This document shows positions 1 through 7,045 of a stretch of 64,000 bases of DNA, piece after piece. The position numbers and the translations under genes were made by a program. The first letter of the stretch is position 1. Each line of letters begins with the position of its first letter. Origin of the DNA: Blautia sp. (GTDB lineage Bacteria > Bacillota > Clostridia > Lachnospirales > Lachnospiraceae); contig JAMPFM010000004.1 in the NCBI GenBank assembly GCA_023664455.1, positions 1 through 64,000 of the forward strand. The letters run 5' to 3'. Under the pieces are notes generated by a model that ran no database searches, was not told where the DNA came from, and saw nothing but the letters and a program-made list of their open reading frames with translations.

Positions 1-178
1 TCGCAGGAACAATTTTGATTTCTGTTTTTATATCCGGGTATAATGGATGAAATGTTTTGTATATTTCTTTAATACTTTCTATTTCTTGTGAAGATATAAC
101 TTCATCTCCCACGTTTTTGAATAAATGAAATGATTTTCTCTTAAAAACCATTTCATATAAATCGATATTTATAGTCAT
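1..178 (-). CDS. nitroreductase-like protein, N-terminal 59 residues (cut by window edge)
   Basis: The reading frame opens with an ATG at 176-178 and runs off the left edge of the window. A purine-rich AAGGGTGATAGT lies just upstream as ribosome binding site. The N-terminus (MTINIDLYEMVFKRKS, then SFHLFKNVGDEVIS, later PLYPDIKTEIKIVPA) resembles the small nitroreductase-family flavoproteins of clostridia, which usually begin with a YExIFKRKSxHxF segment. Only the first 59 residues are available, so no FMN-binding motif can be seen and the assignment rests on N-terminal resemblance alone. It lies 43 bases downstream of the antitoxin-like gene, on the same strand. Confidence 0.55.
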   Translation of the reverse strand, partial: MTINIDLYEMVFKRKSFHLFKNVGDEVISSQEIESIKEIYKTFHPLYPDIKTEIKIVPA

Positions 179-221
179 ACTATCACCCTTCAAACAGGAA
201 TTTTAACAAACTTTTCAGCTT

Positions 222-449
222 CTAAAGCTTTACCGCATTACCCGTGAAAGGCTGTTCTCTCTCGAAATCAGATGCCTCATCACTAATTTCTTCCGGCGTT
301 TTTGCATCAAAATACTCTCTCTGCCACTTTGTATAATCAAATTTTTCCCGAATAATGGCAGATATGAACTGTTCAGCCTCCACAATACCCATTTTTTCTG
401 TCAGGCACCGCATTCCCCGATTCATAATTTCTGACGTACTTGTCATCAT
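222..449 (-). CDS. putative antitoxin partner of a PIN-domain toxin, 75 aa
   Basis: This small acidic protein contains an REKFDYTKWQREYFD segment, which I recognise from short genes that directly follow PIN-domain toxins in clostridial genomes. Its ATG immediately follows the TAA of the PIN gene remnant (TAAATGATG), so the two were translationally coupled. The role as antitoxin is inferred from this coupling and family context; no DNA-binding fold is obvious. The protein itself looks intact, while its toxin partner is broken, so it is probably an orphan antitoxin. Confidence 0.55.
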   Translation of the reverse strand: MMTSTSEIMNRGMRCLTEKMGIVEAEQFISAIIREKFDYTKWQREYFDAKTPEEISDEASDFEREQPFTGNAVKL

Positions 450-726
450 TTATTCCCCACCTTCCATTTCCATAACAAATTCTATCGGTGTTACCATTTT
501 TATCTCGTTTGTATGATATTTCAGCAATCTGAATTGTATTACGTCTCATTTCAAACGGATTTTTTCCACATTCATATCTAAGCATATAGGAAACAATCAA
601 ATCTAATTTTCTATCTTTTATCAATGTCTGAATATATAATTTGGCCTGTGTTTCCATAGCAATTTTTATTTGCGATTGATCATCGTATGGTCTGTTATAA
701 CAACACATATCAAGATAAATTCTCAA
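450..726 (-). pseudogene. PIN-domain toxin gene with internal deletion and frameshift
   Basis: A TTG start at 724-726 follows an AGGAGG site and gives MRIYLDMCCYNRPYDDQ and then MLRYECGKNPFEMRRNTIQ, the N-terminal half of a PIN ribonuclease, with the first catalytic Asp in YLD. The C-terminus survives in another frame: RLLKYHTNEIKMVTPIEF, ending EMEGGE at the TAA at 450-452. Start and stop are 1 nt out of phase, and the locus is only 277 bp where an intact family member of about 150-165 codons would need about 450-500 bp. The missing middle would hold the remaining acidic active-site residues. I infer a dead nuclease. Confidence 0.7.
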
Positions 727-791
727 ATCAAATCCTCCTGCAATAAATGGCTGATAACCAATGTATCTAAATATACTTTTAATTTTCTCAT
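723..791 (-). pseudogene. N-terminal stub of a second PIN-domain toxin
   Basis: An ATG at 789-791 preceded by AGAAGG opens a 22-codon frame, MRKLKVYLDTLVISHLLQED followed by two residues and a stop. MxKLKxYLDTSVISHL is the typical start of another PIN toxin subfamily. The frame stops at TGA inside the ribosome binding region of the next PIN gene, so nearly the whole protein is gone. The upstream stretch to 948 holds no convincing gene, only a 22-codon frame ending GVVV and a TATAAT string. Read as a deletion scar in a tandem toxin array. Confidence 0.5.
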
Positions 792-948
792 AAACACGCC
801 TTCTATACGACTACCCCAATGCTTCGCAAATGATCTTTATACCCATTTGCATTATACTGTATTTTCTCCATCTTTTCAACGTTACAATCGCAGCCAAACT
901 CTTTGTAAGAAATCCGCTGATTATTTTCTTTGCCCTACAAACAGGAAT

Positions 949-1719
949 TTATTTTTTCGCAAGCTCCAAATCCATTGTATAATACACTGTCATAGTTCCA
1001 GCATTGTCCACTATGGCATGAAAAATTCCTTCAAACAGCTTTTCGCGGACGACTGATTCTAAATTCATGTGATCTGGGTATGTTTTCAGTAGCGATATAT
1101 ATTCATCGGCTGTGAAATCTTTCGTTGCATGATACAGCGTATGTTTTACATCAACAAAACCGTAAACAAGCGCTTTATCAGCCAGCCTTTTTGCATCCAC
1201 ATCACTGAACGGGGCGGGAGGGTTCTCTTGATACATATATTTGCGGTAGAGTTCCTGTATTTCATCAGCCAACTCCCTGCGTCCTTGATCGGCACCAGCA
1301 TGATAGGCGAAACGAGCAAACACACCGCCGCTTTTTAGCAGATTATAAACTCTCCTGTAACCATATTCTTCTGGAATCCAGTGAAATGCAGTAGCCGAAT
1401 ATACTAAATCAAAAGAATTATCTGCACATATATAATCTTGCAAGGTCAGATTATATAATGAGAAGTTTGCATATTTCTGTAACTTCTCTTTTGCTAGGGC
1501 TGCAAGGTTCTTTCCGGGTTCAATTCCAACAAAATGGCAATGCGTATCAAGAATTGGCTGAGTCGCCTTTCCGGTTCCCATGCCAATTTCAAGCACATGG
1601 CTATCTTGATTTATTTGTTTGTAGTTAAATATATCCTCATATATCTCTTTTACATACATTGGACGACTTTTATCATAATCCATTGTAGCATTATCAAAGG
1701 TTTTTTCAAAATTTTCCAT
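949..1719 (-). CDS. class I SAM-dependent methyltransferase, 256 aa
   Basis: The protein carries the SAM-binding motif I VLEIGMGTGKAT at residues 42-53, an acidic residue after the second strand (GIEPGKN) and the post-motif segment FDLVYSATAFHWIP, the classic Methyltransf_11 layout. The length is normal for a free-standing small-molecule methyltransferase. The substrate cannot be predicted; close relatives are simply annotated as class I SAM-dependent methyltransferases. It stands alone: upstream is a long intergenic region and downstream is the degraded toxin locus. Its presumed ribosome-binding position holds four G-runs. Confidence 0.85.
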   Translation of the reverse strand: MENFEKTFDNATMDYDKSRPMYVKEIYEDIFNYKQINQDSHVLEIGMGTGKATQPILDTHCHFVGIEPGKNLAALAKEKLQKYANFSLYNLTLQDYICADNSFDLVYSATAFHWIPEEYGYRRVYNLLKSGGVFARFAYHAGADQGRRELADEIQELYRKYMYQENPPAPFSDVDAKRLADKALVYGFVDVKHTLYHATKDFTADEYISLLKTYPDHMNLESVVREKLFEGIFHAIVDNAGTMTVYYTMDLELAKK

Positions 1720-1727
1720 ATTGATTA

Positions 1728-1746
1728 CCCCACCCCCACCCCACCC
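1728..1746 (-). promoter_or_regulatory. G-quadruplex-type G tract upstream of the methyltransferase start
   Basis: On the coding strand the tract reads G3-T-G4-T-G5-T-G4, four G-runs separated by single T loops, the textbook pattern for a very stable parallel quadruplex. It ends 8 nt before the methyltransferase ATG, so it covers the ribosome-binding position. No other Shine-Dalgarno-like sequence is visible. A regulatory role is inference. Confidence 0.5.
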
Positions 1747-1979
1747 AAAAAAAATCCCGATTTACTGAATTGTTCAACACCATCATTCTACCACATACAC
1801 GCTCGCAATTCCACTGGACTTTACTTAAGACATTTATAAGTCAGGCACAAATTTAATATATGCAATCCTGTTTTTCACACTATTATTAATCGAACTCGCA
1901 AGATTGCTAACCCACCATCTGATCCAAAGTGTGTCTTGTTTGTCTGTCTTGTAAGTGTCTTGTACGAGTCTTACAGTGC
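1747..1979. other. intergenic region without a convincing gene; phased TCTTGT repeats
   Basis: Between the methyltransferase start and the terminator of the GGGtGRT operon I find no supported gene. The right part contains four copies of a TCTTGT/TCTTAC-like core with their preceding G at 1933, 1946, 1957 and 1968, 11-13 bp apart and all on one face of the helix. This arrangement resembles a multi-site protein-binding region, but no family can be named. Confidence 0.35.
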
Positions 1980-2024
1980 AAAAAAGAGGACTCCTCAAAC
2001 CGTACCACGACTTGAGAAGCCCCC
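1980..2024 (-). terminator. rho-independent terminator after the GGGtGRT gene
   Basis: On the minus strand the sequence downstream of the 2041 stop forms GGCTTCTCAA paired with TTTGAGGAG plus CC (one bulge), then TC and a run of six T. This is a standard intrinsic terminator ending the two-gene operon. Confidence 0.75.
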
Positions 2025-2040
2025 AAAATACGCCATTTCT

Positions 2041-3051
2041 TTAGAATTTGCCAGCCTTCGCTGCTTCCTCAATGGAAACCGCAACCGCAACTGTCGCACC
2101 AACCATTGGGTTGTTGCCCATACCGATTAATCCCATCATTTCAACATGTGCCGGTACGGAAGAAGAACCTGCGAACTGTGCATCGGAATGCATACGTCCC
2201 AATGTATCCGTGAAGCCATAGGATGCAGGACCCGCCGCCATATTATCGGGATGCAGGGTACGTCCTGTACCGCCGCCGGATGCTACTGAGAAATATTTCT
2301 TTCCGGCTTCTGTTCTTTCTTTCTTGTATGTACCTGCTACCGGATGCTGGAATCTGGTAGGATTGGTGGAGTTACCTGTAATGGAAACGTCAACGTTTTC
2401 TTTCCACATAATCGCAACGCCTTCCGGTACAGAGTTCGCGCCGTAGCAGTTAACTTTGGAACGAAGTCCCTCAGAATAAGCAATTCTCTCGATTTCTTTT
2501 ACTTCATTCGTATAAGGGTCATACTCTGTCTCAACGAAAGTAAAACCGTTGATTCTGGAAATAATCTTTGCAGCATCTTTTCCAAGACCGTTTAAGATAA
2601 CGCGAAGAGGTTTCTGGCGTACCTTGTTCGCTTTCTCAGCAATACCGATGGCGCCTTCTGCTGCTGCGAAAGATTCATGTCCTGCTAGGAATGCGAAGCA
2701 GTCTGTCTCTTCTTCCAGTAACATTTTTCCTAAGTTACCATGCCCTAAACCTACTTTACGGGTATCTGCAACGGAACCCGGAATACAGAAAGCCTGAAGA
2801 CCTTCCCCGATTGCTGCCGCCGCATCAGCCGCTTTCTTACAGTCTTTCTTAATTGCAATCGCAGCGCCTACCGTATAAGCCCAGCAAGCGTTTTCAAAAC
2901 AGATAGGCTGGATTTTCTTAACCTGCTCATATACGTCTAAGCCAGCGTCTTTTGTAATTTTCTCTGCTTCTTCGATAGAAGAAATACCATAATTCTTTAA
3001 TACAGAATTGATTTTGTCAATTCGTCTTTCATATGATTCAAATAAAGCCAT
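2041..3051 (-). CDS. GGGtGRT protein, 336 aa
   Basis: Contains SGGGTGRTLHPDN with the diagnostic GGGTGRT at residues 259-265, which names the family (GGGtGRT protein), and has the expected length of about 330 residues. Other conserved-looking segments are AxxIGEGLQAFCIPGS (79-93) and GHGNLGKMLLEEE. No enzymatic function is established for the family. It sits 81 nt downstream of an Fe-S scaffold-like gene on the same strand and is followed by a terminator, so the two form an operon. The fixed pairing suggests a role in Fe-S or cofactor metabolism, which is inference. Cys residues at 51, 56, 71, 89 and 118 could bind metal. Confidence 0.85.
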   Translation of the reverse strand: MALFESYERRIDKINSVLKNYGISSIEEAEKITKDAGLDVYEQVKKIQPICFENACWAYTVGAAIAIKKDCKKAADAAAAIGEGLQAFCIPGSVADTRKVGLGHGNLGKMLLEEETDCFAFLAGHESFAAAEGAIGIAEKANKVRQKPLRVILNGLGKDAAKIISRINGFTFVETEYDPYTNEVKEIERIAYSEGLRSKVNCYGANSVPEGVAIMWKENVDVSITGNSTNPTRFQHPVAGTYKKERTEAGKKYFSVASGGGTGRTLHPDNMAAGPASYGFTDTLGRMHSDAQFAGSSSVPAHVEMMGLIGMGNNPMVGATVAVAVSIEEAAKAGKF

Positions 3052-3132
3052 CTTATCTTATTCCTCCTGTTTATTTTTCGTATTACACTCTGATACAAGG
3101 CAAAAGCTGATTTAGAAAATCTGTTTGCCCTA

Positions 3133-3825
3133 TTATTCGCATCTAGGGTCAATAATCTTAACAGCGTCATCAACGCGGCCGTACTGTCCGCATGCTTTTT
3201 CATATGCGGTGTTCGGGTCGTCGCCTTTTTTGATGAAATCTGTCATTTTGCCAAGGCTTACAAATTTGTAACCGATGATTTCATCATTTGCATCAAGCGC
3301 AATACCTGTTACATAGCCTTCCGCCATTTCAAGATAACGAGGGCCTTTCTTCAAAGTACCATACATCGTGCCGACCTGGCTTCTCAAACCTTTCCCAAGG
3401 TCTTCAAGACCAGCGCCTACCGGAAGACCTTCCTCAGAGAAGGCAGACTGTGTACGTCCGTAAACAATCTGTAAGAACAGCTCTCTCATTGCTGTATTGA
3501 TGGCGTCGCAGACAAGGTCTGTATTCAGCGCCTCCATAACCGTCAAGCCCGGTAAAATTTCGGATGCCATAGCTGCTGAATGCGTCATGCCGGAGCAGCC
3601 GATGGTCTCAACGAGCGCTTCCTGGATGATGCCCTCTTTTACATTCAGGGTCAGTTTGCACGCGCCCTGCTGGGGAGCACACCAGCCTACGCCGTGTGTT
3701 AAACCGGAAATATCTTTTACTTCTTTTGCCTGAACCCATTTTGCTTCTTCTGGGATTGGAGCACAGCCATGATGTACGCCCTGTGCTACAGTACACATTT
3801 CTTCAACTTCTTTTGAATAAATCAT
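3133..3825 (-). CDS. NifU/IscU-like iron-sulfur cluster assembly scaffold protein, 230 aa
   Basis: The core (residues 50-120: CKLTLNVKEGIIQEALVETIGCSGMTHSAA) matches the NifU N-terminal/IscU fold, where GCSGM corresponds to the second cluster-ligand Cys region of IscU. Cys residues occur at 11, 21, 49, 56, 77 and 106. The N-terminal extension and long C-terminal part make it larger than IscU (about 130 aa), and the canonical third-ligand motif is not recognisable. It starts at an ATG behind GAAAGGAGTTATCAC and is the first gene of the GGGtGRT operon. General Fe-S scaffold activity is inferred from the fold; partner proteins such as a cysteine desulfurase are not in the window. Confidence 0.75.
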   Translation of the reverse strand: MIYSKEVEEMCTVAQGVHHGCAPIPEEAKWVQAKEVKDISGLTHGVGWCAPQQGACKLTLNVKEGIIQEALVETIGCSGMTHSAAMASEILPGLTVMEALNTDLVCDAINTAMRELFLQIVYGRTQSAFSEEGLPVGAGLEDLGKGLRSQVGTMYGTLKKGPRYLEMAEGYVTGIALDANDEIIGYKFVSLGKMTDFIKKGDDPNTAYEKACGQYGRVDDAVKIIDPRCE

Positions 3826-3862
3826 GTGATAACTCCTTTCGATTATGTAATAATATTTGTTA

Positions 3863-3937
3863 ACAGATTATCCGGCGCCACTCTCTGCGCCCTTCCATAA
3901 TCTGTCATAACCGCTGTTTTTATTTTCGCACATTATA
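3863..3937 (-). promoter_or_regulatory. leader hairpin and putative -10 of the Fe-S scaffold/GGGtGRT operon
   Basis: A TATAAT (minus strand, 3932-3937) lies upstream, though its -35 is weak. The transcribed leader would fold into a hairpin at 3863-3905: ACAGATTAT pairs perfectly with ATAATCTGT, and an inner GGCGC/GCGCC stem closes an AGAGAGT-type loop. No T-run follows, so it is not a terminator. The function is unknown. Confidence 0.45.
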
Positions 3938-3989
3938 GAGAAAAAATCAACTGTTGGAATCTTATGGATAAAATTATTCGGTGTATTTT

Positions 3990-4793
3990 TTATGACAAAA
4001 TCATGCGGTCATTTGCAAATTCGCCGCCGCTGACCTCTTCAAACTTCGCAAGCAAATCGGAAACTTTTAATTTCTTCTTCTCTTCCCCGCGCACGTCGTA
4101 AATAATGTTTCCTTCATGCATCATAATCAATCTGTTTCCATGCGCTATCGCATCTTTCATATTGTGAGTGACCATAAGCGCCGTCAGGTGGTTTTCTTCT
4201 ATGATTTTATCCGACAAAGCAAGCACTTTTGCCGCTGTTTTCGGGTCTAAGGCCGCCGTATGCTCATCTAAGAGTAAAAGCTCCGGTTTCTGCAACGCCG
4301 CCATTAACAGCGTGACCGCCTGTCTCTGCCCGCCTGAAAGAAGCCCCACCTTCGTTGATAATCTATCTTCCAGACCTAAATCCAGCGTTTTCAGTTGTTC
4401 TTTATATTGGTCTTTTTCTTTCCTGGTAACGCCCCATCTCAGTGTGCGGGCTTTGCCCCTTCTTGCTGCAATCGCCATATTTTCATCAATCGACATGGTA
4501 GCCGCCGTACCCGTCATCGGGTCCTGGAATACACGTCCGAGGTAACTGGCGCGTTTGTGCTCTGGAAGCGATGTGACATCCTGTCCGCCAATCAGAATGG
4601 AACCTTTATCAATGGACCATACACCGGCGATCGCATTGAGCATCGTAGACTTACCGGCGCCGTTTCCGCCGATAATCGTTACAAAATCGCCTTCCTGCAG
4701 ATTGAGGGACAATCCGTCCAGGGCTACTTTTTCATTGATGGTTCCGGGATTGAACGTCTTATGGACGTCTTTTAATTCCAATGCGTATGTCAT
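3990..4793 (-). CDS. ABC transporter ATP-binding protein (TrpZ-like), 267 aa
   Basis: Full ABC ATPase: Walker A GGNGAGKST at 43-51, a Q-loop FQDP, signature LSGGQRQA near 153, Walker B LLLLDEH near 173 and the switch His in MVTHN. The overlap of 4 nt with the permease gene (ATG/stop) shows translational coupling. With the adjacent RbsC/LivH-like permease and the pfam04392-type lipoprotein it forms an importer of the kind described as TrpXYZ in streptococci. The substrate is therefore possibly an aromatic amino acid, but this is homology-level inference only. Confidence 0.88.
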   Translation of the reverse strand: MTYALELKDVHKTFNPGTINEKVALDGLSLNLQEGDFVTIIGGNGAGKSTMLNAIAGVWSIDKGSILIGGQDVTSLPEHKRASYLGRVFQDPMTGTAATMSIDENMAIAARRGKARTLRWGVTRKEKDQYKEQLKTLDLGLEDRLSTKVGLLSGGQRQAVTLLMAALQKPELLLLDEHTAALDPKTAAKVLALSDKIIEENHLTALMVTHNMKDAIAHGNRLIMMHEGNIIYDVRGEEKKKLKVSDLLAKFEEVSGGEFANDRMILS

Positions 4794-5737
4794 GATGCCG
4801 TTACCCCCTTCTTACCGTATTTCCCCTTCAGATAAGGAATCGAAAGGAAAATTGCTACAACGATTGCCGAGAATAATTTCATATCATCCGAAGGCATCTT
4901 CAGCCATAATACGAAAGCGATAACGATATAGTAAACGACAGCCCCTGCAATGACTGCCAACATCGTATAGGCAAATGTAAAACGTTTTCCTACGCACAAT
5001 TTTCCAAATAAAACCTCGCCGATAATAACTGCCGCAAGACCGATGACGATAGCTCCGCGTCCCATATTGACGTCCGCCGCGCCTTGATACTGTGCATATA
5101 AGCCACCACAAAGCCCCACAAGCCCGTTGGATATCATCAAGGCAAGCACGGTATGAAAATTGGTGTTGATGCCCTGCGCCTTCGCCATACTCTTATTGCA
5201 TCCAGTGGCGCGGATTGCAGACCCCTGCTCTGTCCCAAAATAGCAATACAGGATTGCTACCAAAAGAATACAGCCAAGAATCACACCGCCGTAAAATTTA
5301 AGCTTCATAGCAGCATCCCCTGAAATATAACGCAATGATACTACCAAACGGTATTGATCTACATTAATCGCCTGATTCGACTTACCCAGAATATTCAGGT
5401 TAATCGAATACAAGGATATCTGGGTCAGAATACTGGATAAAATGCCAGGAATCCCAAGTCCCGTATGTAATAATCCCGTTACAAGACCTGCCGCCATTCC
5501 CGCCGCAAAAGCAGCAACCAATGCAAGCACCGGACTGACCCCGGCACGTATCAGCATAACCGCCACTGCACCGCCGGTAGCAAGAGAACCGTCTACCGTT
5601 AAATCTGCAAAATCGAGAATCCTAAATGTTATGTAAACCCCAAGCGCCATAACACCCCATATCAATCCCTGCGCACATGCTCCTGGCATTGCCCTTAAAA
5701 GCGACAGAGGCGATAAGGAAAATGATAATAAAATCAT
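4790..5737 (-). CDS. ABC transporter permease (BPD_transp_2 family, TrpY-like), 315 aa
   Basis: Hydrophobic protein with eight or more predicted membrane segments and the motif AIRATGCNKSMAKAQGIN, characteristic of branched-chain/ribose type permeases (LivH/RbsC fold). The segment GLSNGL...GGLYAQYQGAADVNMGRG is typical of permeases paired with ABC_sub_bind lipoproteins. The start codon follows AGGAGGATTTTT. The downstream gene encodes the ATPase, overlapping by 4 nt; the binding protein lies 122 nt upstream in the same direction. The single permease presumably works as a homodimer in the membrane. Confidence 0.85.
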   Translation of the reverse strand: MILLSFSLSPLSLLRAMPGACAQGLIWGVMALGVYITFRILDFADLTVDGSLATGGAVAVMLIRAGVSPVLALVAAFAAGMAAGLVTGLLHTGLGIPGILSSILTQISLYSINLNILGKSNQAINVDQYRLVVSLRYISGDAAMKLKFYGGVILGCILLVAILYCYFGTEQGSAIRATGCNKSMAKAQGINTNFHTVLALMISNGLVGLCGGLYAQYQGAADVNMGRGAIVIGLAAVIIGEVLFGKLCVGKRFTFAYTMLAVIAGAVVYYIVIAFVLWLKMPSDDMKLFSAIVVAIFLSIPYLKGKYGKKGVTAS

Positions 5738-5859
5738 AAAAATCCTCCTCTACGTCAAAATATGGGGATGGCAGATATGTCCTCCCCATATTTTATTCCT
5801 ATTGTTTCCCTGGCATTCCGATATCCAGACAAAAGAAAATTTCTTATTTGTCAGAGTTC

Positions 5860-6948
5860 TTATTCGCCAATCGCGACATAATCCTCTGGTACTTCAACGC
5901 TTAAAGCGTCGCACAGCGTCTGATTATACTTTTTCACTACCTGAGGCGCAAACTGTACATCCATCGTAGTGATATCTGCGCCATTTACAAGAATATCATA
6001 TGCCATTTCACCCGCTGTATATCCGATATCATAATAGCTGATAGACAGTGTTGCAACACCACAGCCTGCGCAAATGCCCTCTTCCCCTGCTATAACCGGT
6101 ACGCCTGCCGGCTGGCATACGTTATTAACCGTTTCGGTATTAGAAGCCATCGTATTATCTGTAGGGATGTAAATTACATCACAATCCTGACATGCGCTGG
6201 TAGCAACAGCCTGAATTTCATTGGAATCTGCAGCTGTATAGATTTCATAAGCAATCCCGTCTTCTTCCAGACAACTGCTGAAAATGTCTGCCTGATATTT
6301 GGAGTTTGCTTCTGCGGAGCAGTAAAGAATCCCTACTTTTGCAGCATCCGGAAACAATTCCACAAGCATATTTTCCTGCTCTTCGATAGGCGCTAAATCA
6401 GAGGTACCTGATACGTTACTCCCCGTCGCACCTGTCCAGTCAGCAATATCAAGCGCTGTCGCATAGTCTGTAATGGAAGTTCCCAGAATCGGAATCTGGT
6501 TTGTTGCCGCTGCTGCAGCCTGTAAGGGCGCCGTAGCGTTTGCAAGAATCAGGTCCACATCATCCGTAACAAACTGGGTACAAATCGTTGCACAGTTCGT
6601 CTGTTCCCCCTGCGCATTCTGGAAATCAAAAGTTACATTGCCTTCTCCAAGTTTCTCGGTAAGCGCCTCTTCAAACCCCTTCGTAGCCGCATCCAGTGCA
6701 TCATGCTCTACAAGCTGGCAGATACCGATTCTGTAAACTTTGTCAGAAGACGCAGCAGCAGCGCCATCTCCTTCATCAGAAGAAGCAGTATCATCGTCTG
6801 CCACGTCAGAAGTCTGTCCTTCCGTATCCGCTGTCTGTCCTGCATCTGCTATTCCCTGCGCGCCGGAATCATCATTGCCGCATCCAGTCAATGCAGCGGC
6901 TGCCATAATAGCAGTCATCCCTAAAGCCAGTACTTTCTTTTTCATCAT
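5860..6948 (-). CDS. ABC transporter substrate-binding lipoprotein (ABC_sub_bind, TrpX-like), 362 aa
   Basis: The start is placed at 6948, where ATGATGAAAAAG follows GAGGAGGAAATT; an ATG nine codons upstream lacks a ribosome binding site. A signal peptide ends in the lipobox LTGC (Cys23), so the mature protein is a membrane-anchored lipoprotein. A low-complexity Asp/Ala/Ser/Gly linker follows. The body (YRIGICQLVEHDALDAATKGFEEAL, then ILANATAPLQAAAAAT and IPTDNTMASN) is diagnostic of pfam04392 binding proteins. It is the first gene of the importer and carries its own strong promoter. Confidence 0.88.
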   Translation of the reverse strand: MMKKKVLALGMTAIMAAAALTGCGNDDSGAQGIADAGQTADTEGQTSDVADDDTASSDEGDGAAAASSDKVYRIGICQLVEHDALDAATKGFEEALTEKLGEGNVTFDFQNAQGEQTNCATICTQFVTDDVDLILANATAPLQAAAAATNQIPILGTSITDYATALDIADWTGATGSNVSGTSDLAPIEEQENMLVELFPDAAKVGILYCSAEANSKYQADIFSSCLEEDGIAYEIYTAADSNEIQAVATSACQDCDVIYIPTDNTMASNTETVNNVCQPAGVPVIAGEEGICAGCGVATLSISYYDIGYTAGEMAYDILVNGADITTMDVQFAPQVVKKYNQTLCDALSVEVPEDYVAIGE

Positions 6949-7016
6949 AATTTCCTCCTCAATTCCATTTTGCATTTTTTCACTTTAATGTGTTAAAGTT
7001 ACTATCTATCGTAGAA

Positions 7017-7045
7017 AATATACACGAAAAAAGTGATTTCGTCAA
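7017..7045 (-). promoter_or_regulatory. sigma-70-type promoter of the TrpXYZ-like operon
   Basis: On the minus strand TTGACG (7040-7045) and TATATT (7017-7022) are separated by exactly 17 nt, about 70 nt upstream of the lipoprotein start. The -35 directly abuts the stop codon of the upstream PAS/GGDEF gene. Confidence 0.7.

Noticed and set aside
670..1056. Plus-strand 128-codon frame
   Set aside because: It overlaps the decayed toxin locus and the methyltransferase 3' end antisense, has no ribosome binding site and no recognisable motif.
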